DNA of 64,000 bases, taken from contig JBBDNV010000112.1 in NCBI GenBank assembly GCA_040877415.1, positions 1 to 64,000 on the forward strand. Direction: 5' to 3'. The notes beneath the pieces are model-generated. The model was given only the letters and a program-made list of their open reading frames with translations. It searched no databases and had not been told where the DNA came from. The translations under genes were made by a program, and so were the position numbers. Shown here piece by piece: positions 1 through 9,206 of this stretch (its first letter is position 1; every line of letters begins with the position of its first letter). The stretch comes from JBBDNV01 sp040877415 (GTDB lineage: Bacteria > Planctomycetota > Planctomycetia > Pirellulales > PALSA-1355).

Positions 1-74
1 CCTGTCGCGGATCAAAAAGGTTTGTAAACGTATTAACAACTCAGGACACTAGCGCGAGTTCTATTGCGCGTGTT

Positions 75-105
75 GTTCAGCCCCCGGCAAATCCGGGGGC
101 TGAAC
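75..105. terminator. Perfect 13-bp inverted repeat, possible terminator of an upstream gene
   Basis: The arms at 75-87 and 93-105 are exact reverse complements around a 5-base loop, giving a very GC-rich stem. There is no T-tract on either side, so it is not a textbook intrinsic terminator. It could end a gene lying to the left of the window or be a small repeat. It lies just before the first gene. Confidence 0.35.
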
Positions 106-205
106 GGGTTCGTTGGCAGTTGATCGTGCGTTAGAATTGTGTGAGAAGCAAGCACGGTCCGTGGCGGCCGTTTTCGTGCATGGGGCGCGCGGCGTGGAAA
201 CGAAG

Positions 206-2482
206 ATGATGAAACAAGTCAAACGGGGCGGCGGCTGGCCGGCGGTCTGGTATACGCTCCGCAAGGCGCGCGAGGTGGGCGGCATCGTCAAACTTTGGAA
301 GGCGATGCGCACCAAGAATACCTGCAAAACCTGCGCGCTGGGCATGGGCGGGCAGGCGGGCGGAATGGTCAACGAAGCGGGCCATTTTCCCGAGGTCTGC
401 AAAAAATCGCTGCAAGCCATGGCCGCCGACATGCAAGGAGCCGTGCGCGGCGACTTCTTCGAAACCTACTCGCTCGCCCAGTTGCGGGCCTTCACGCCGC
501 GCGAGCTGGAACGTTGCGGGCGGCTAACCACGCCGCTAGTGCTCGAAGCGGGGGCGCAAAATTACGTGTCCATCGGGTGGGAGGAAGCGCTCGATCGGAT
601 CGCCGGCAAGCTGGCCGAAATCTCCCCGCGCGAAAGCTTTTGGTATGCCAGCGGCCGCAGCTCCAACGAAGCCGGATTCCTGCTCTCGGTCTTCGCCCGG
701 CTGTACGGCACCAATAACGTCAACAACTGCAGCTATTACTGCCACCAGGCCAGCGGCGTGGGGCTCACCAGTGCCATCGGCGTCCCAACGGCGAGCGTGG
801 CACTGGAGGATATCGACGAGGCCGACCTGGTGTTCGTCATCGGCGGCAATCCGGCCAGCAATCATCCGCGCTTGATGCGCACGCTCGCCCTGCTGCGCCG
901 CAAAGGGGCCGAGGTGATCGTCATCAATCCCGTGATTGAGACCGGGATGGTCAACTTTGCCGTCCCCAGCGACGTGCGCAGCCTGCTGTTCGGCTCGAAG
1001 ATCGCCAGCCAGTACGTGCAGCCGCACATCGGGGGCGACCTGGCGCTGGTGACCGGCGTCGCCAAACGGATCGACGAAATGGGAGCCGCGGACATCGATT
1101 TCCTCGAGAACCATTGCGACGGTTGGGACGAGCTCCAAAAACACTTGCGCGGGCTGTCGTGGGATGAAATCTGCACCAAATCGGGGGTCGACCGGGCCAC
1201 GATCGACGAAGTGGCCCGCCGTTACGCCGCCGCCACCAGCGCCGTCTTCTCCTGGACGATGGGCATCACGCACCACGTGCACGGCGTGGCCAATGTGCAG
1301 GCGATCGCCAACCTGGCCCTCGTGCGCGGCATGGTCGGGCGGCCGCACGCCGGATTGCTGCCGATTCGCGGTCATTCGAACGTGCAGGGAATGGGCTCGG
1401 TGGGCGTCACGCCCGCGCTGAAGGACGCGGTTCTCAAGCGGCTCGAGAATCACTTCGGCGTCCAATTGCCGATCGCGCCGGGGTTGGACACGCTCGGCTG
1501 CATACACGCCGCCGCCGACGGACAACTGAGATTCGGGTTTTGCTTGGGCGGAAACCTGTACGGCTCGAATCCCGATGCCAACTTCACGGCCCGTGCGATC
1601 GGGAAACTCGACCTCGTGGTATACCTCAACACGACGCTTAACACGGGTCATGCCCACGGGCTGGCGCGGGAGACGATGATCCTGCCGGTGCTGGCGCGCG
1701 ACGAAGAGCCGCAGCCGACGACCCAGGAATCGATGTTCAGCTACGTGCGCTACAGTGACGGCGGCCCGCGCCGGCACGACGGTCCAAAAAGCGAAATCGA
1801 GATCATCGCCGGGTTGGCTCGCCGCGTCGTGGGAGTTAGGGGCCCGATCGATTGGGACCGCCTCGCCCACTCCGGCCGGATCCGCGAAGCCATCGGGGCG
1901 GTGATCCCCGGCTGGGAAAAGATCCTGGAAATCGATCGCACGAAAAAGGAATTTCGCATTTCGGGCCGCCGACTGGACGAACCGCGATTTCCCACGGCCA
2001 GCGGCAGGGCCCGATTGCACGTGCACCCGTTGCCCGAGTTGTCGGCAGCCGGCGACACCCTGCGGCTGATGACCGTGCGCAGCGAGGGGCAGTTCAATAC
2101 GGTCGTGTACGAAGAGGAGGATCTGTACCGCGGGCAGGACCGCCGCGACGTGATCCTGATTCACCCACTCGACCTGGCCCGGCTGGGCCTGAAAGGCGAT
2201 GCGCCGGTGACGGTCCGCAGCGAAGCCGGCACGATGAACGTGCTCGCGCGGGCATTCGACAAGATTCGGCCCGGCAACGCGCTTGCCTATTATCCGGAAG
2301 CCAACGTGCTGGTGCCGCGTCATTGCGACCCGGCGTCGCGGACCCCGGCATTCAAGAACGTCGTGATAACGGTCGAGCCGGCCGGGAACACAGGTCGGGT
2401 TGCTTCGGCGGATCGCCATGAACCTGCCGATGCCGGCGCCGAAAGGGGCAGCTCGACCCGCGGCGGCATGCGGGCGTGCTGA
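206..2482 (+). CDS. YdeP/FdhF-family molybdopterin oxidoreductase
   Basis: Large subunit of the molybdopterin (bis-MGD) oxidoreductase superfamily, closest in layout to the YdeP group of formate-dehydrogenase-like proteins. The 758-aa product matches the ~760 aa usual for that group. It opens with a GGGWPAVW segment and a CKTCALGMGGQ motif (Cys40, Cys43) expected to hold part of an Fe-S cluster, followed by the catalytic-domain segment NNCSYYCHQASGVGL and a C-terminal molydopterin-dinucleotide-binding barrel (from about residue 590). No signal peptide is seen, so it is probably cytoplasmic. The ATG pair at 206/209 is preferred because family similarity begins there; an in-frame TTG at 113 would add 31 unlike residues. 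The substrate is not known for this group; E. coli YdeP is linked to acid resistance. Confidence 0.88.
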   Translation: MMKQVKRGGGWPAVWYTLRKAREVGGIVKLWKAMRTKNTCKTCALGMGGQAGGMVNEAGHFPEVCKKSLQAMAADMQGAVRGDFFETYSLAQLRAFTPRELERCGRLTTPLVLEAGAQNYVSIGWEEALDRIAGKLAEISPRESFWYASGRSSNEAGFLLSVFARLYGTNNVNNCSYYCHQASGVGLTSAIGVPTASVALEDIDEADLVFVIGGNPASNHPRLMRTLALLRRKGAEVIVINPVIETGMVNFAVPSDVRSLLFGSKIASQYVQPHIGGDLALVTGVAKRIDEMGAADIDFLENHCDGWDELQKHLRGLSWDEICTKSGVDRATIDEVARRYAAATSAVFSWTMGITHHVHGVANVQAIANLALVRGMVGRPHAGLLPIRGHSNVQGMGSVGVTPALKDAVLKRLENHFGVQLPIAPGLDTLGCIHAAADGQLRFGFCLGGNLYGSNPDANFTARAIGKLDLVVYLNTTLNTGHAHGLARETMILPVLARDEEPQPTTQESMFSYVRYSDGGPRRHDGPKSEIEIIAGLARRVVGVRGPIDWDRLAHSGRIREAIGAVIPGWEKILEIDRTKKEFRISGRRLDEPRFPTASGRARLHVHPLPELSAAGDTLRLMTVRSEGQFNTVVYEEEDLYRGQDRRDVILIHPLDLARLGLKGDAPVTVRSEAGTMNVLARAFDKIRPGNALAYYPEANVLVPRHCDPASRTPAFKNVVITVEPAGNTGRVASADRHEPADAGAERGSSTRGGMRAC

Positions 2483-2821
2483 AACCGCGCGAAGCGCATG
2501 GCACGCGTCGGTAGCCGGGCGGGGGTGCATGTCCCTGGAAATGTGTGGGTAACGGCCCGACGATGCGGATGCCGCCGAGCGATGCTCGGCTGGCTAAACG
2601 TGTCTGTCCGTGGCCAAGCGCTAAACTCCGCGGACTCTGCCTAGACCAACAGGTAGCCACCCTCCCCCCAAAAAGTTGCAAATTTTAACGAACGTTGATC
2701 TGTTCAGGTCCCGTTTGTGGTGTATCATGAGGCGTTCTATGAAAAGTGAATTCGGGGGGGCAATGTCCACGGTTGTCATCCTCGAACTAATTGATGTGAT
2801 GCGTGGAGGGAGAGCTTTTGT
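2483..2821 (+). other. Intergenic region, long leader of the cold-shock gene
   Basis: No convincing gene lies here. The last ~150 bases are AT-richer than the surroundings and would form the leader of the following cold-shock gene. In E. coli cspA a long 5' leader acts as an RNA thermosensor; whether this one does cannot be told from sequence alone. No promoter with good spacing was found. Confidence 0.4.
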
Positions 2822-3034
2822 ATGGCGTCAGGTAAGATCAAAAAGCTGGTGCAGGAGAAGGGCTTCGGTTTCATTCAGACCGATAGTGGACAGGACGTCT
2901 TCTTTCACCATTCGACGGTCGCCGATCAGGCGTTCGACGATTTGACCGAAGGTCAGCGCGTCGAATATACCATCGAAGAAGGACAAACATCCAAAGGAAA
3001 AGGTCCCCGGGCGGCGTCCGTCGTCCCTGCTTGA
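2822..3034 (+). CDS. csp: CspA-family cold-shock protein
   Basis: Small single-stranded RNA/DNA-binding protein of 70 aa made of one cold-shock (OB-fold) domain. Both RNA-binding motifs are intact: RNP1 as KGFGFIQ (residues 13-19) and RNP2 as DVFFHHS (25-31). Proteins of this family melt RNA secondary structure and coat nascent transcripts in the cytoplasm. The ATG is preceded by a GGAGGG ribosome-binding site about ten bases upstream, fixing the start. It is a single-gene unit, ended by a strong terminator just downstream and facing the minus-strand DUF4242 gene. Confidence 0.96.
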   Translation: MASGKIKKLVQEKGFGFIQTDSGQDVFFHHSTVADQAFDDLTEGQRVEYTIEEGQTSKGKGPRAASVVPA

Positions 3035-3078
3035 ATTGAGGTAACCCCCCAGAATCGAGCATTTTTTCGCCAGGATGG

Positions 3079-3127
3079 AAAGCGGGCCCCCCCCCACGCC
3101 CGCCCCAGGCGCGGGCCCGCTTTTTTT
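3079..3127 (+). terminator. Rho-independent terminator of the cold-shock gene
   Basis: The segments at 3082-3089 (gcgggccc) and 3113-3120 (gggcccgc) pair perfectly, flanked by AAA on the left and a run of seven T on the right. The loop is C-rich. It serves the plus-strand cold-shock gene and separates it from the convergent gene beyond. Confidence 0.85.
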
Positions 3128-3131
3128 CCGG

Positions 3132-3407
3132 CTACGATTCGGCCGTCGTCGGATCGATCATGGCCTTGACTTCCGAGATCCGATTGGCCGGAAAGCCGCC
3201 TTGCCTGGCGTGCTGTTCAATCAACTGCTTGTTCGGCGCGATGTACACGCAGTAGATCTTGTCGTCGGTCACGTAGCTTTGGACCCATTGAATCTTCGGG
3301 CCCAGCTCGCCAAGCACGCCGCAGGAGGTCTGGGAGGCGGCTTTGAGCTGCTCGCGCGAGAGCGAACCGGCCCCCGGCATTTCGCGTTCGATCACGTATT
3401 TGGGCAT
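3132..3407 (-). CDS. DUF4242 domain protein
   Basis: A 91-aa protein beginning MPKYVIEREMPGAG, the typical opening of the DUF4242 family: small ferredoxin-like-fold proteins, one of which (SCO4226 of Streptomyces) binds nickel. The family has no agreed function. The start is chosen at the ATG preceded by a clear GGAG nine bases upstream; the frame stays open for 67 more codons upstream but these are low-complexity and unlike the family. No signal peptide. It converges on the cold-shock gene and is transcribed away from the exported sialidase-like gene. Confidence 0.85.
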   Translation of the reverse strand: MPKYVIEREMPGAGSLSREQLKAASQTSCGVLGELGPKIQWVQSYVTDDKIYCVYIAPNKQLIEQHARQGGFPANRISEVKAMIDPTTAES

Positions 3408-3606
3408 CGCCGTAAACTCCTTGATGGTCAGGTAGTCCGACAAGTCGGGTGCCACTGCCCTTGTCGAGCAGCGCCGACGGCACGGATGGACCAGCCGCGC
3501 GTGGCACCGTGCAGTCGACCGTATTTGTGGACTCAAATTGTGCAGCAGCCGCCCGCGGCGTGCAAGAAGCGTTGAGGTTGCCCCGCGGGGCAGCAATAAT
3601 ACGGCC

Positions 3607-4755
3607 ATGCGCTATCTATTCTGCGTGCTGGCAGCCGTGGGCATGATTGGGGGGTCTCGACCGACGTCGGCGCTCGAGGCCCGGCACGTCGACGTGTATC
3701 ACGAGCCGGGACGCTTTGGCGGATGGCCGGCCAACCACGGAATGTGGTCGTGGGGCGACGAGATGCTCGTGGGCTTTAGCGCCGGCTACTACAAAGACAA
3801 CGGCCCCGCGCGGCACGCGATCGACCACGGCCGGCCCGAGGAACACCTGTTGGCCCGCAGCACCGACGGCGGGCTGACCTGGACGATCGAGAACCCGGCG
3901 AAACGGGGGGCGCTCGTTCCCCGCGGCCCCGGACTGCACGGAACCGAGGTGCCCGGCGTGATCGACAAACCGTGGACCGACTGTCCCGGCGGAATCGACT
4001 TTACGCATCCCGATTTCGCCATGACGATCCGCATGAGCAACAACCACGGCGGCATGTCGCGGTTCTATTACTCGACCGACCGCGGGCACGATTGGGCCGG
4101 CCCGTTCAAATTCCCGATGCTCGGTCAGAAAGGCATCGCGGCCCGCACCGATTACATCGCAAACGGTCCGCGCGGCTGCCTGGTGTTTCTGACGGCCTCG
4201 AAGACGAACGGCCGCGAGGGACGCCCCTTTTGTGCGCGCACGACCGACGGCGGCAAGACGTGGGCGTTCGTGGGCTGGATCACCCCGGAGCAGCCCGGCT
4301 ATGCGATCATGCCCTCGACCGTGCGCTTGGGGAACCGCGAGTTGCTGTCCGCGGTGCGCGTGCGGGACGGCGACAAAAGTTGGCTCGAAGCCTGGTTCTC
4401 ACCAGACGACGGCGAGACCTGGTCGCTCGGCGATGCCGCGGTGGCCGACACGGGCGAAGGCAACCCGGCGGCGATGCTGGTGCTCGACGACGGGCGAATT
4501 TGCATCACGTACGGCGTGCGCGCCCGACCGTTCGGCATGCGGGCCAAGCTGAGCCGCGACGGCGGGCGGACCTGGGGCGCTGAAATCACCTTGCGCGCGG
4601 GCGGCGGCGGGCGCGACTTGGGCTATCCGCGCAGCGTCCAGCGGCCCGACGGCAACGTGGTGACCGTTTACTATTGGAACGACAATCCCAACGAAACCCG
4701 CTACATCGCCGCCACGATCTGGGACCCCGCTTCGGCGGGCGATCAAACGCGATGA
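3607..4755 (+). CDS. Exported sialidase-like (BNR/Asp-box) protein
   Basis: A 382-aa protein with an N-terminal signal peptide (hydrophobic residues 3-16, then SALEA) and a six-bladed propeller signature. Five Asp-boxes are visible: STDGGLTW (85-92), STDRGHDW (156-163), TTDGGKTW (212-219), SPDDGETW (265-272) and SRDGGRTW (about 322-329). This is the exo-alpha-sialidase/BNR fold; the catalytic Arg triad and Tyr of true sialidases cannot be assigned with confidence, so it may act on another glycan. It is probably secreted or periplasmic. The ATG at 3607 directly starts the signal peptide. Its stop overlaps the start of the deacylase gene downstream. Confidence 0.85.
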   Translation: MRYLFCVLAAVGMIGGSRPTSALEARHVDVYHEPGRFGGWPANHGMWSWGDEMLVGFSAGYYKDNGPARHAIDHGRPEEHLLARSTDGGLTWTIENPAKRGALVPRGPGLHGTEVPGVIDKPWTDCPGGIDFTHPDFAMTIRMSNNHGGMSRFYYSTDRGHDWAGPFKFPMLGQKGIAARTDYIANGPRGCLVFLTASKTNGREGRPFCARTTDGGKTWAFVGWITPEQPGYAIMPSTVRLGNRELLSAVRVRDGDKSWLEAWFSPDDGETWSLGDAAVADTGEGNPAAMLVLDDGRICITYGVRARPFGMRAKLSRDGGRTWGAEITLRAGGGGRDLGYPRSVQRPDGNVVTVYYWNDNPNETRYIAATIWDPASAGDQTR

Positions 4756-5225
4756 GCGAAGTGCTGGAGGCCGTTCGCGCCCTGTTGGGCGCCGCAGGGG
4801 TGTCCTTCGTGGAAAAGCACCACGAGCCGACGCACACCTCGGAGGAATCGGCCCGCGCCCGGGGCGAGCCCTTGCGCATCGGGGCCAAGGCCCTGGTGAT
4901 CAAGACCGACGGGGTCTACCGGCTGTTTGTGCTGCCGGCCGATCGCAAGGTGGACTCGCAGGCCATCAAGCGTCACCTGGGGGTCAAAAAGCTCCGTTTC
5001 GCCGACGCGGCCGAGCTGCTGGAGCTGACCGGCCTTGTGCCGGGCAGCGTGCCGCCGTTTGGCCCGCCTGTGCTCAAGTTGCCCCTGGTGGCCGATCCGG
5101 CGCTGCTGGAAAACGACAAGGTCGCATTTAACGCCGGCTCGCTAACTACGTCGATCATCATGGCTTCGGCCGACTATAAGCAGGTGTCGGCAGCCCAATG
5201 GCTTAGCTTCGCGGTCGAGGCTTAA
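4752..5225 (+). CDS. ybaK: YbaK/EbsC-family aminoacyl-tRNA deacylase
   Basis: A 157-aa single-domain protein of the YbaK/ProRS-editing family, which hydrolyses mischarged aminoacyl-tRNAs (classically Cys-tRNA-Pro) in the cytoplasm. Family marks include the segment EPTHTSEESARARG near residues 25-38, KALVIKTDG (about 45-53) with the conserved lysine, and the glycine-rich GSVPPFG (about 99-105). The start shares an ATGA with the stop of the exported sialidase-like gene, implying translational coupling although the two products act in different compartments. A copy of the 86-bp hairpin repeat follows the gene. Confidence 0.9.
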   Translation: MSEVLEAVRALLGAAGVSFVEKHHEPTHTSEESARARGEPLRIGAKALVIKTDGVYRLFVLPADRKVDSQAIKRHLGVKKLRFADAAELLELTGLVPGSVPPFGPPVLKLPLVADPALLENDKVAFNAGSLTTSIIMASADYKQVSAAQWLSFAVEA

Positions 5226-5280
5226 GGAGGCCCTTGGAGCAGAGCTTTTCTTTTGGAGGTCGTCCTGGGGCTACCAGCGT

Positions 5281-5366
5281 GTTGAAAAACTGGGACAGGC
5301 ACCTCGCGACCGCCGTTTTTCGCGGGTCTCGCCGCGACTTGCTCGGAGCCAGTCCCATTTTTCAAC
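5281..5366 (+). repeat. 86-bp hairpin repeat, copy 1
   Basis: Imperfect inverted-repeat element bounded by GTTGAAAAACTGGGAC at the left and GTCCCATTTTTCAAC at the right; inner parts (GGC-CTCG against CGGAG-CC) pair as well, so the whole unit can fold into one long hairpin. It matches the copy at 42840-42925, read in reverse, at 84 of 86 positions. No open frame. Likely a non-autonomous mobile or REP-type repeat. Confidence 0.85.
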
Positions 5367-5495
5367 GGCGCGCTAAACCGAGGCTTATAATTGTCTGGAC
5401 AACTGTTGTATGAATGGCTATCGTGGAAGATACATCAAACGGCCCTGTTTGACCATTTCCTGACAAATCCCGAAAAGCTTGGGGGCGGGGCATCG

Positions 5496-6746
<1,251 letters not shown>

Positions 6747-6814
6747 GGCGCGCGGCAGCGCGGGCATCCCCTCGATGGGCGTTTTCGCGTTGCGTTCGCC
6801 AGGGGGCATGCCGT

Positions 6815-7612
6815 TCAGCCCGCGGCACCCAGTTCGCGCAAGATTTCGCGGCCTTCGTCGAGCCCCTTGGCGCCGAACACGGTTACATGGTGCGAGCCGA
6901 ACTTGAAGGTGATGGCGGTGCCATGCGGCGCTTTGATCTGGCACAGCGTTCCCTCGGGACACTTCACCACTTCGGACGTGCCAGGGCCGAACCATTCGGG
7001 CTGCGGTTCGGTATGCTCAAAGATCACGAGCGGAGGTCCGGCTTTCCTCTCGTAGACCGATTGAAGGCAACGGCAGCAAGGCATCGAAATAACGTGCCGC
7101 TCGCGGAGGCGGCAGCCGGCCAGCGACGTGCGACGCGTAATGGAAGGCCCCCCCAACAGTTTCTGCGCTAAGGCGTCGTTGGCCTCTTCGTGGGCGTATT
7201 CGCCGAGAAAGACGCGATTGGCAAACTCAGGATCGCGATCATATGCAGCAAAGAACCGCGCGAAAACGGCCTGCATCTGGCCGAGGTCTTCAGTCGATGA
7301 AGTGAGACGCAGGATGATCCCGACCGCCATCAAGACGGCGGCGGCGGTTGCCATGGCCCACCATCTCGGCCGGGTGCTCCGAGGAGCGGCAGGGTCGGCC
7401 GATTTCTGACGCGCGTCGATTTTGTGCCACAGATCGGCGGGTACCGGCACTTGTGCTTCCTGCACGAGCCGCGACAGGGCTTGCATGCCTGCGAGCTTCT
7501 GGCGGCAATCCCGGCAGCTCGCCAGATGCGCTTGGATTTCGCGCGCAGCCGGTTCGGACAGTTCACCGTCGTGAAAGGACGACAGTCGCTCGCTCACCTG
7601 TTGGCATTCCAT
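6815..7612 (-). CDS. Membrane anti-sigma factor with zinc-finger HC2 domain
   Basis: A 265-aa protein with an N-terminal zf-HC2 anti-sigma domain carrying H29, C33 and C36 in the HxxxCxxC arrangement, one transmembrane helix (about 84-103), and a C-terminal region of unknown fold containing several Cys (CCRC near 179-182). The cytoplasmic N-terminus should hold the ECF sigma factor encoded just upstream; the outer part presumably senses an envelope signal. Its ATG overlaps the sigma factor's TGA by one base (TGATG), so the two are translationally coupled. Confidence 0.88.
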   Translation of the reverse strand: MECQQVSERLSSFHDGELSEPAAREIQAHLASCRDCRQKLAGMQALSRLVQEAQVPVPADLWHKIDARQKSADPAAPRSTRPRWWAMATAAAVLMAVGIILRLTSSTEDLGQMQAVFARFFAAYDRDPEFANRVFLGEYAHEEANDALAQKLLGGPSITRRTSLAGCRLRERHVISMPCCRCLQSVYERKAGPPLVIFEHTEPQPEWFGPGTSEVVKCPEGTLCQIKAPHGTAITFKFGSHHVTVFGAKGLDEGREILRELGAAG

Positions 7613-8232
7613 CACGGTCGCCACCCAAGTCGAATTAGAATCGTCTGCAGCTCGGCTCTCGCACGGCTGATGCGCGAGGCCACCGTACCTTCGGGAATGT
7701 GCAACATGTCGGCGATTTCGCGGTAGCTCAATCGTTCCGATTCGCGCAGCAGAAAGACCGTCCTCAAGTCGGGATCGATCTGGGCCAACGCCATTTCCAG
7801 CAATTCTCGCAGGGCGTATCCGGCGGTTTCGTCGTCTTCGCCCGGAATCTCGCGGTCCAATGCCATCACCTTCGGGCGCCGGCGGCGGAGGTGCTGTAGC
7901 GCCTCGTTGACCGCTACGCGATAGAGCCAGGTGTTGAATTCGGCCTTGCCGTCGAAACCACCGATCTTGGTGAACACCCGCAGATAGACTTGCTGGCAAA
8001 CGTCCTCGGCGTCGCCGCGGCCCACCATGCGAAAAACCAGGCGATAGATCCAACCGCAGGTCGCGTCGTAGAGCTCGCGCTGAGCGGCCGGGTCGCCCTG
8101 CCGGCAGCGCAGCACGACCGCCTGCGGCGGGACGTCCGCTTTTGCGCCAGGCGTGGTTGTCGTCGGTGCCATCGAATTAGATGCGTCGGCGGGGCTGTTT
8201 CTTCGCGAAACCGGTGACCGATTTGGCTGCAT
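7612..8232 (-). CDS. ECF-type RNA polymerase sigma factor
   Basis: An ECF (sigma-70 region 2 and 4) factor. Region 2 is seen in RELYDATCGWIYRLVFRMVG with the following DAEDVCQQVYLRVF; region 4 in LSYREIADMLHIPEGTVASR, a helix-turn-helix that reads the -35 element. It directs transcription of an envelope-stress or surface regulon under control of the coupled anti-sigma factor. The start is uncertain: the ATG at 8232 has a G-rich tract (gggggag) just before it, while the one at 8172 would give a more typical ~186-aa protein. A still earlier in-frame ATG exists at 8334. Confidence 0.92.
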   Translation of the reverse strand: MQPNRSPVSRRNSPADASNSMAPTTTTPGAKADVPPQAVVLRCRQGDPAAQRELYDATCGWIYRLVFRMVGRGDAEDVCQQVYLRVFTKIGGFDGKAEFNTWLYRVAVNEALQHLRRRRPKVMALDREIPGEDDETAGYALRELLEMALAQIDPDLRTVFLLRESERLSYREIADMLHIPEGTVASRISRARAELQTILIRLGWRP

Positions 8233-8614
8233 CGCTCCCCCGACCCGCGAAGTATCGAGGAACTGCCGCCGATCTTCGGCAAATGGTATGCCCGGGGCGT
8301 AAGCCGCCGCGGCAATCGGCAATGCCCCTGGCACGGCGAGCCAGTGCTACGTCGTGCCCCGTGCGAATTCGCTCATGGTGTGCCGAAACGACGCATCTTC
8401 CCGGTGGCGAATCGGTGTGCTACGCTTCATTCGAAGAAATCTTCGCGGAGCCGCATCTAACAGGATGAATCGGTCTTAGCTCGCGACCCAACGGGGTCGG
8501 GAATGTTCCCCGAGACGGTTTTTCCACAGCCCGCGGGATCGGTTGGGCGGGTCGACAAGCTTGTCCGTTTCGCCCTCGTGAATTGACCAATTTTGCCTGC
8601 GCAAGGAGTTTACC
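8233..8614. other. Intergenic region between divergent genes
   Basis: Separates the minus-strand sigma/anti-sigma pair from a plus-strand exported protein and must hold both promoters. I could not pick out a convincing -35/-10 pair or repeat. No gene is supported. Confidence 0.4.
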
Positions 8615-9142
8615 ATGTCCACGCCTACACGTCTGTCCGTTTGGGGTGCCCTGGTCGCGGCTTTTGGGCTGAGCTTGGCGATGCCTGCGACGGCGCTCGC
8701 CCAGCGCGATGCCGGCTCGAAAATCCGAGGTGACTACAATTTCTATTCGAGTCAAAGCGGCCGGCGAATTACCTCTGCCCGCAACTACGCGCAAGATCTT
8801 CACGCGTATGTCGCCGGAACCCCGAAGCCGAATCCCGCCATTGTGAAAGAGATGACAACCGAGATCGGACGCAATCTGGACGAGGCCAAGAAGCACCTGG
8901 GCAAGATGAAGAAGGAAGCCGCTGGCGACAAGGCTACCGTGGCGGCGATTGAGAAGATTGAGCAGCGATTGACGGCTGCGTTCGACCACCACATGAAACT
9001 TTGCGACTGCTGCAAAGACGCCGACTTCAAGCGGATCGACGCCATGGAGTGCTGCGATGACCTGGCGGCGGAACTCGACCAGATCGCGGCTGACCACGGT
9101 GTTTTGATGCGGAAGTTGGCGGGCAGCTCGGCCGTCAAATGA
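8615..9142 (+). CDS. Exported Cys/His-rich helical protein of unknown function
   Basis: Not recognised. A 175-aa protein with a clear signal peptide ending ATALA at residue 29, followed by a mostly helical region. Near the C-terminus a His/Cys cluster stands out: H125, H126, C130, C132, C133, then C146 and C147, which could bind a metal or form disulfides outside the cytoplasm. The start has a strong AAGGAG site upstream. It is a single gene, convergent with mutS. Confidence 0.75.
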   Translation: MSTPTRLSVWGALVAAFGLSLAMPATALAQRDAGSKIRGDYNFYSSQSGRRITSARNYAQDLHAYVAGTPKPNPAIVKEMTTEIGRNLDEAKKHLGKMKKEAAGDKATVAAIEKIEQRLTAAFDHHMKLCDCCKDADFKRIDAMECCDDLAAELDQIAADHGVLMRKLAGSSAVK

Positions 9143-9206
9143 CGGTGCTCACGGTGTACGGTCGGGCAGCGGCGGACAGGGGTCGCCGCCCGGCGAATCG
9201 GGCGAT

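Noticed and set aside
2676..2725. Promoter for the cold-shock gene (TTGATC and TATCAT)
   Set aside because: The spacing of 22 bases is too long for a sigma-70 promoter.
2676..2945. Frame overlapping the cold-shock gene start
   Set aside because: Conflicts with the well-supported cold-shock gene and lies in its leader.
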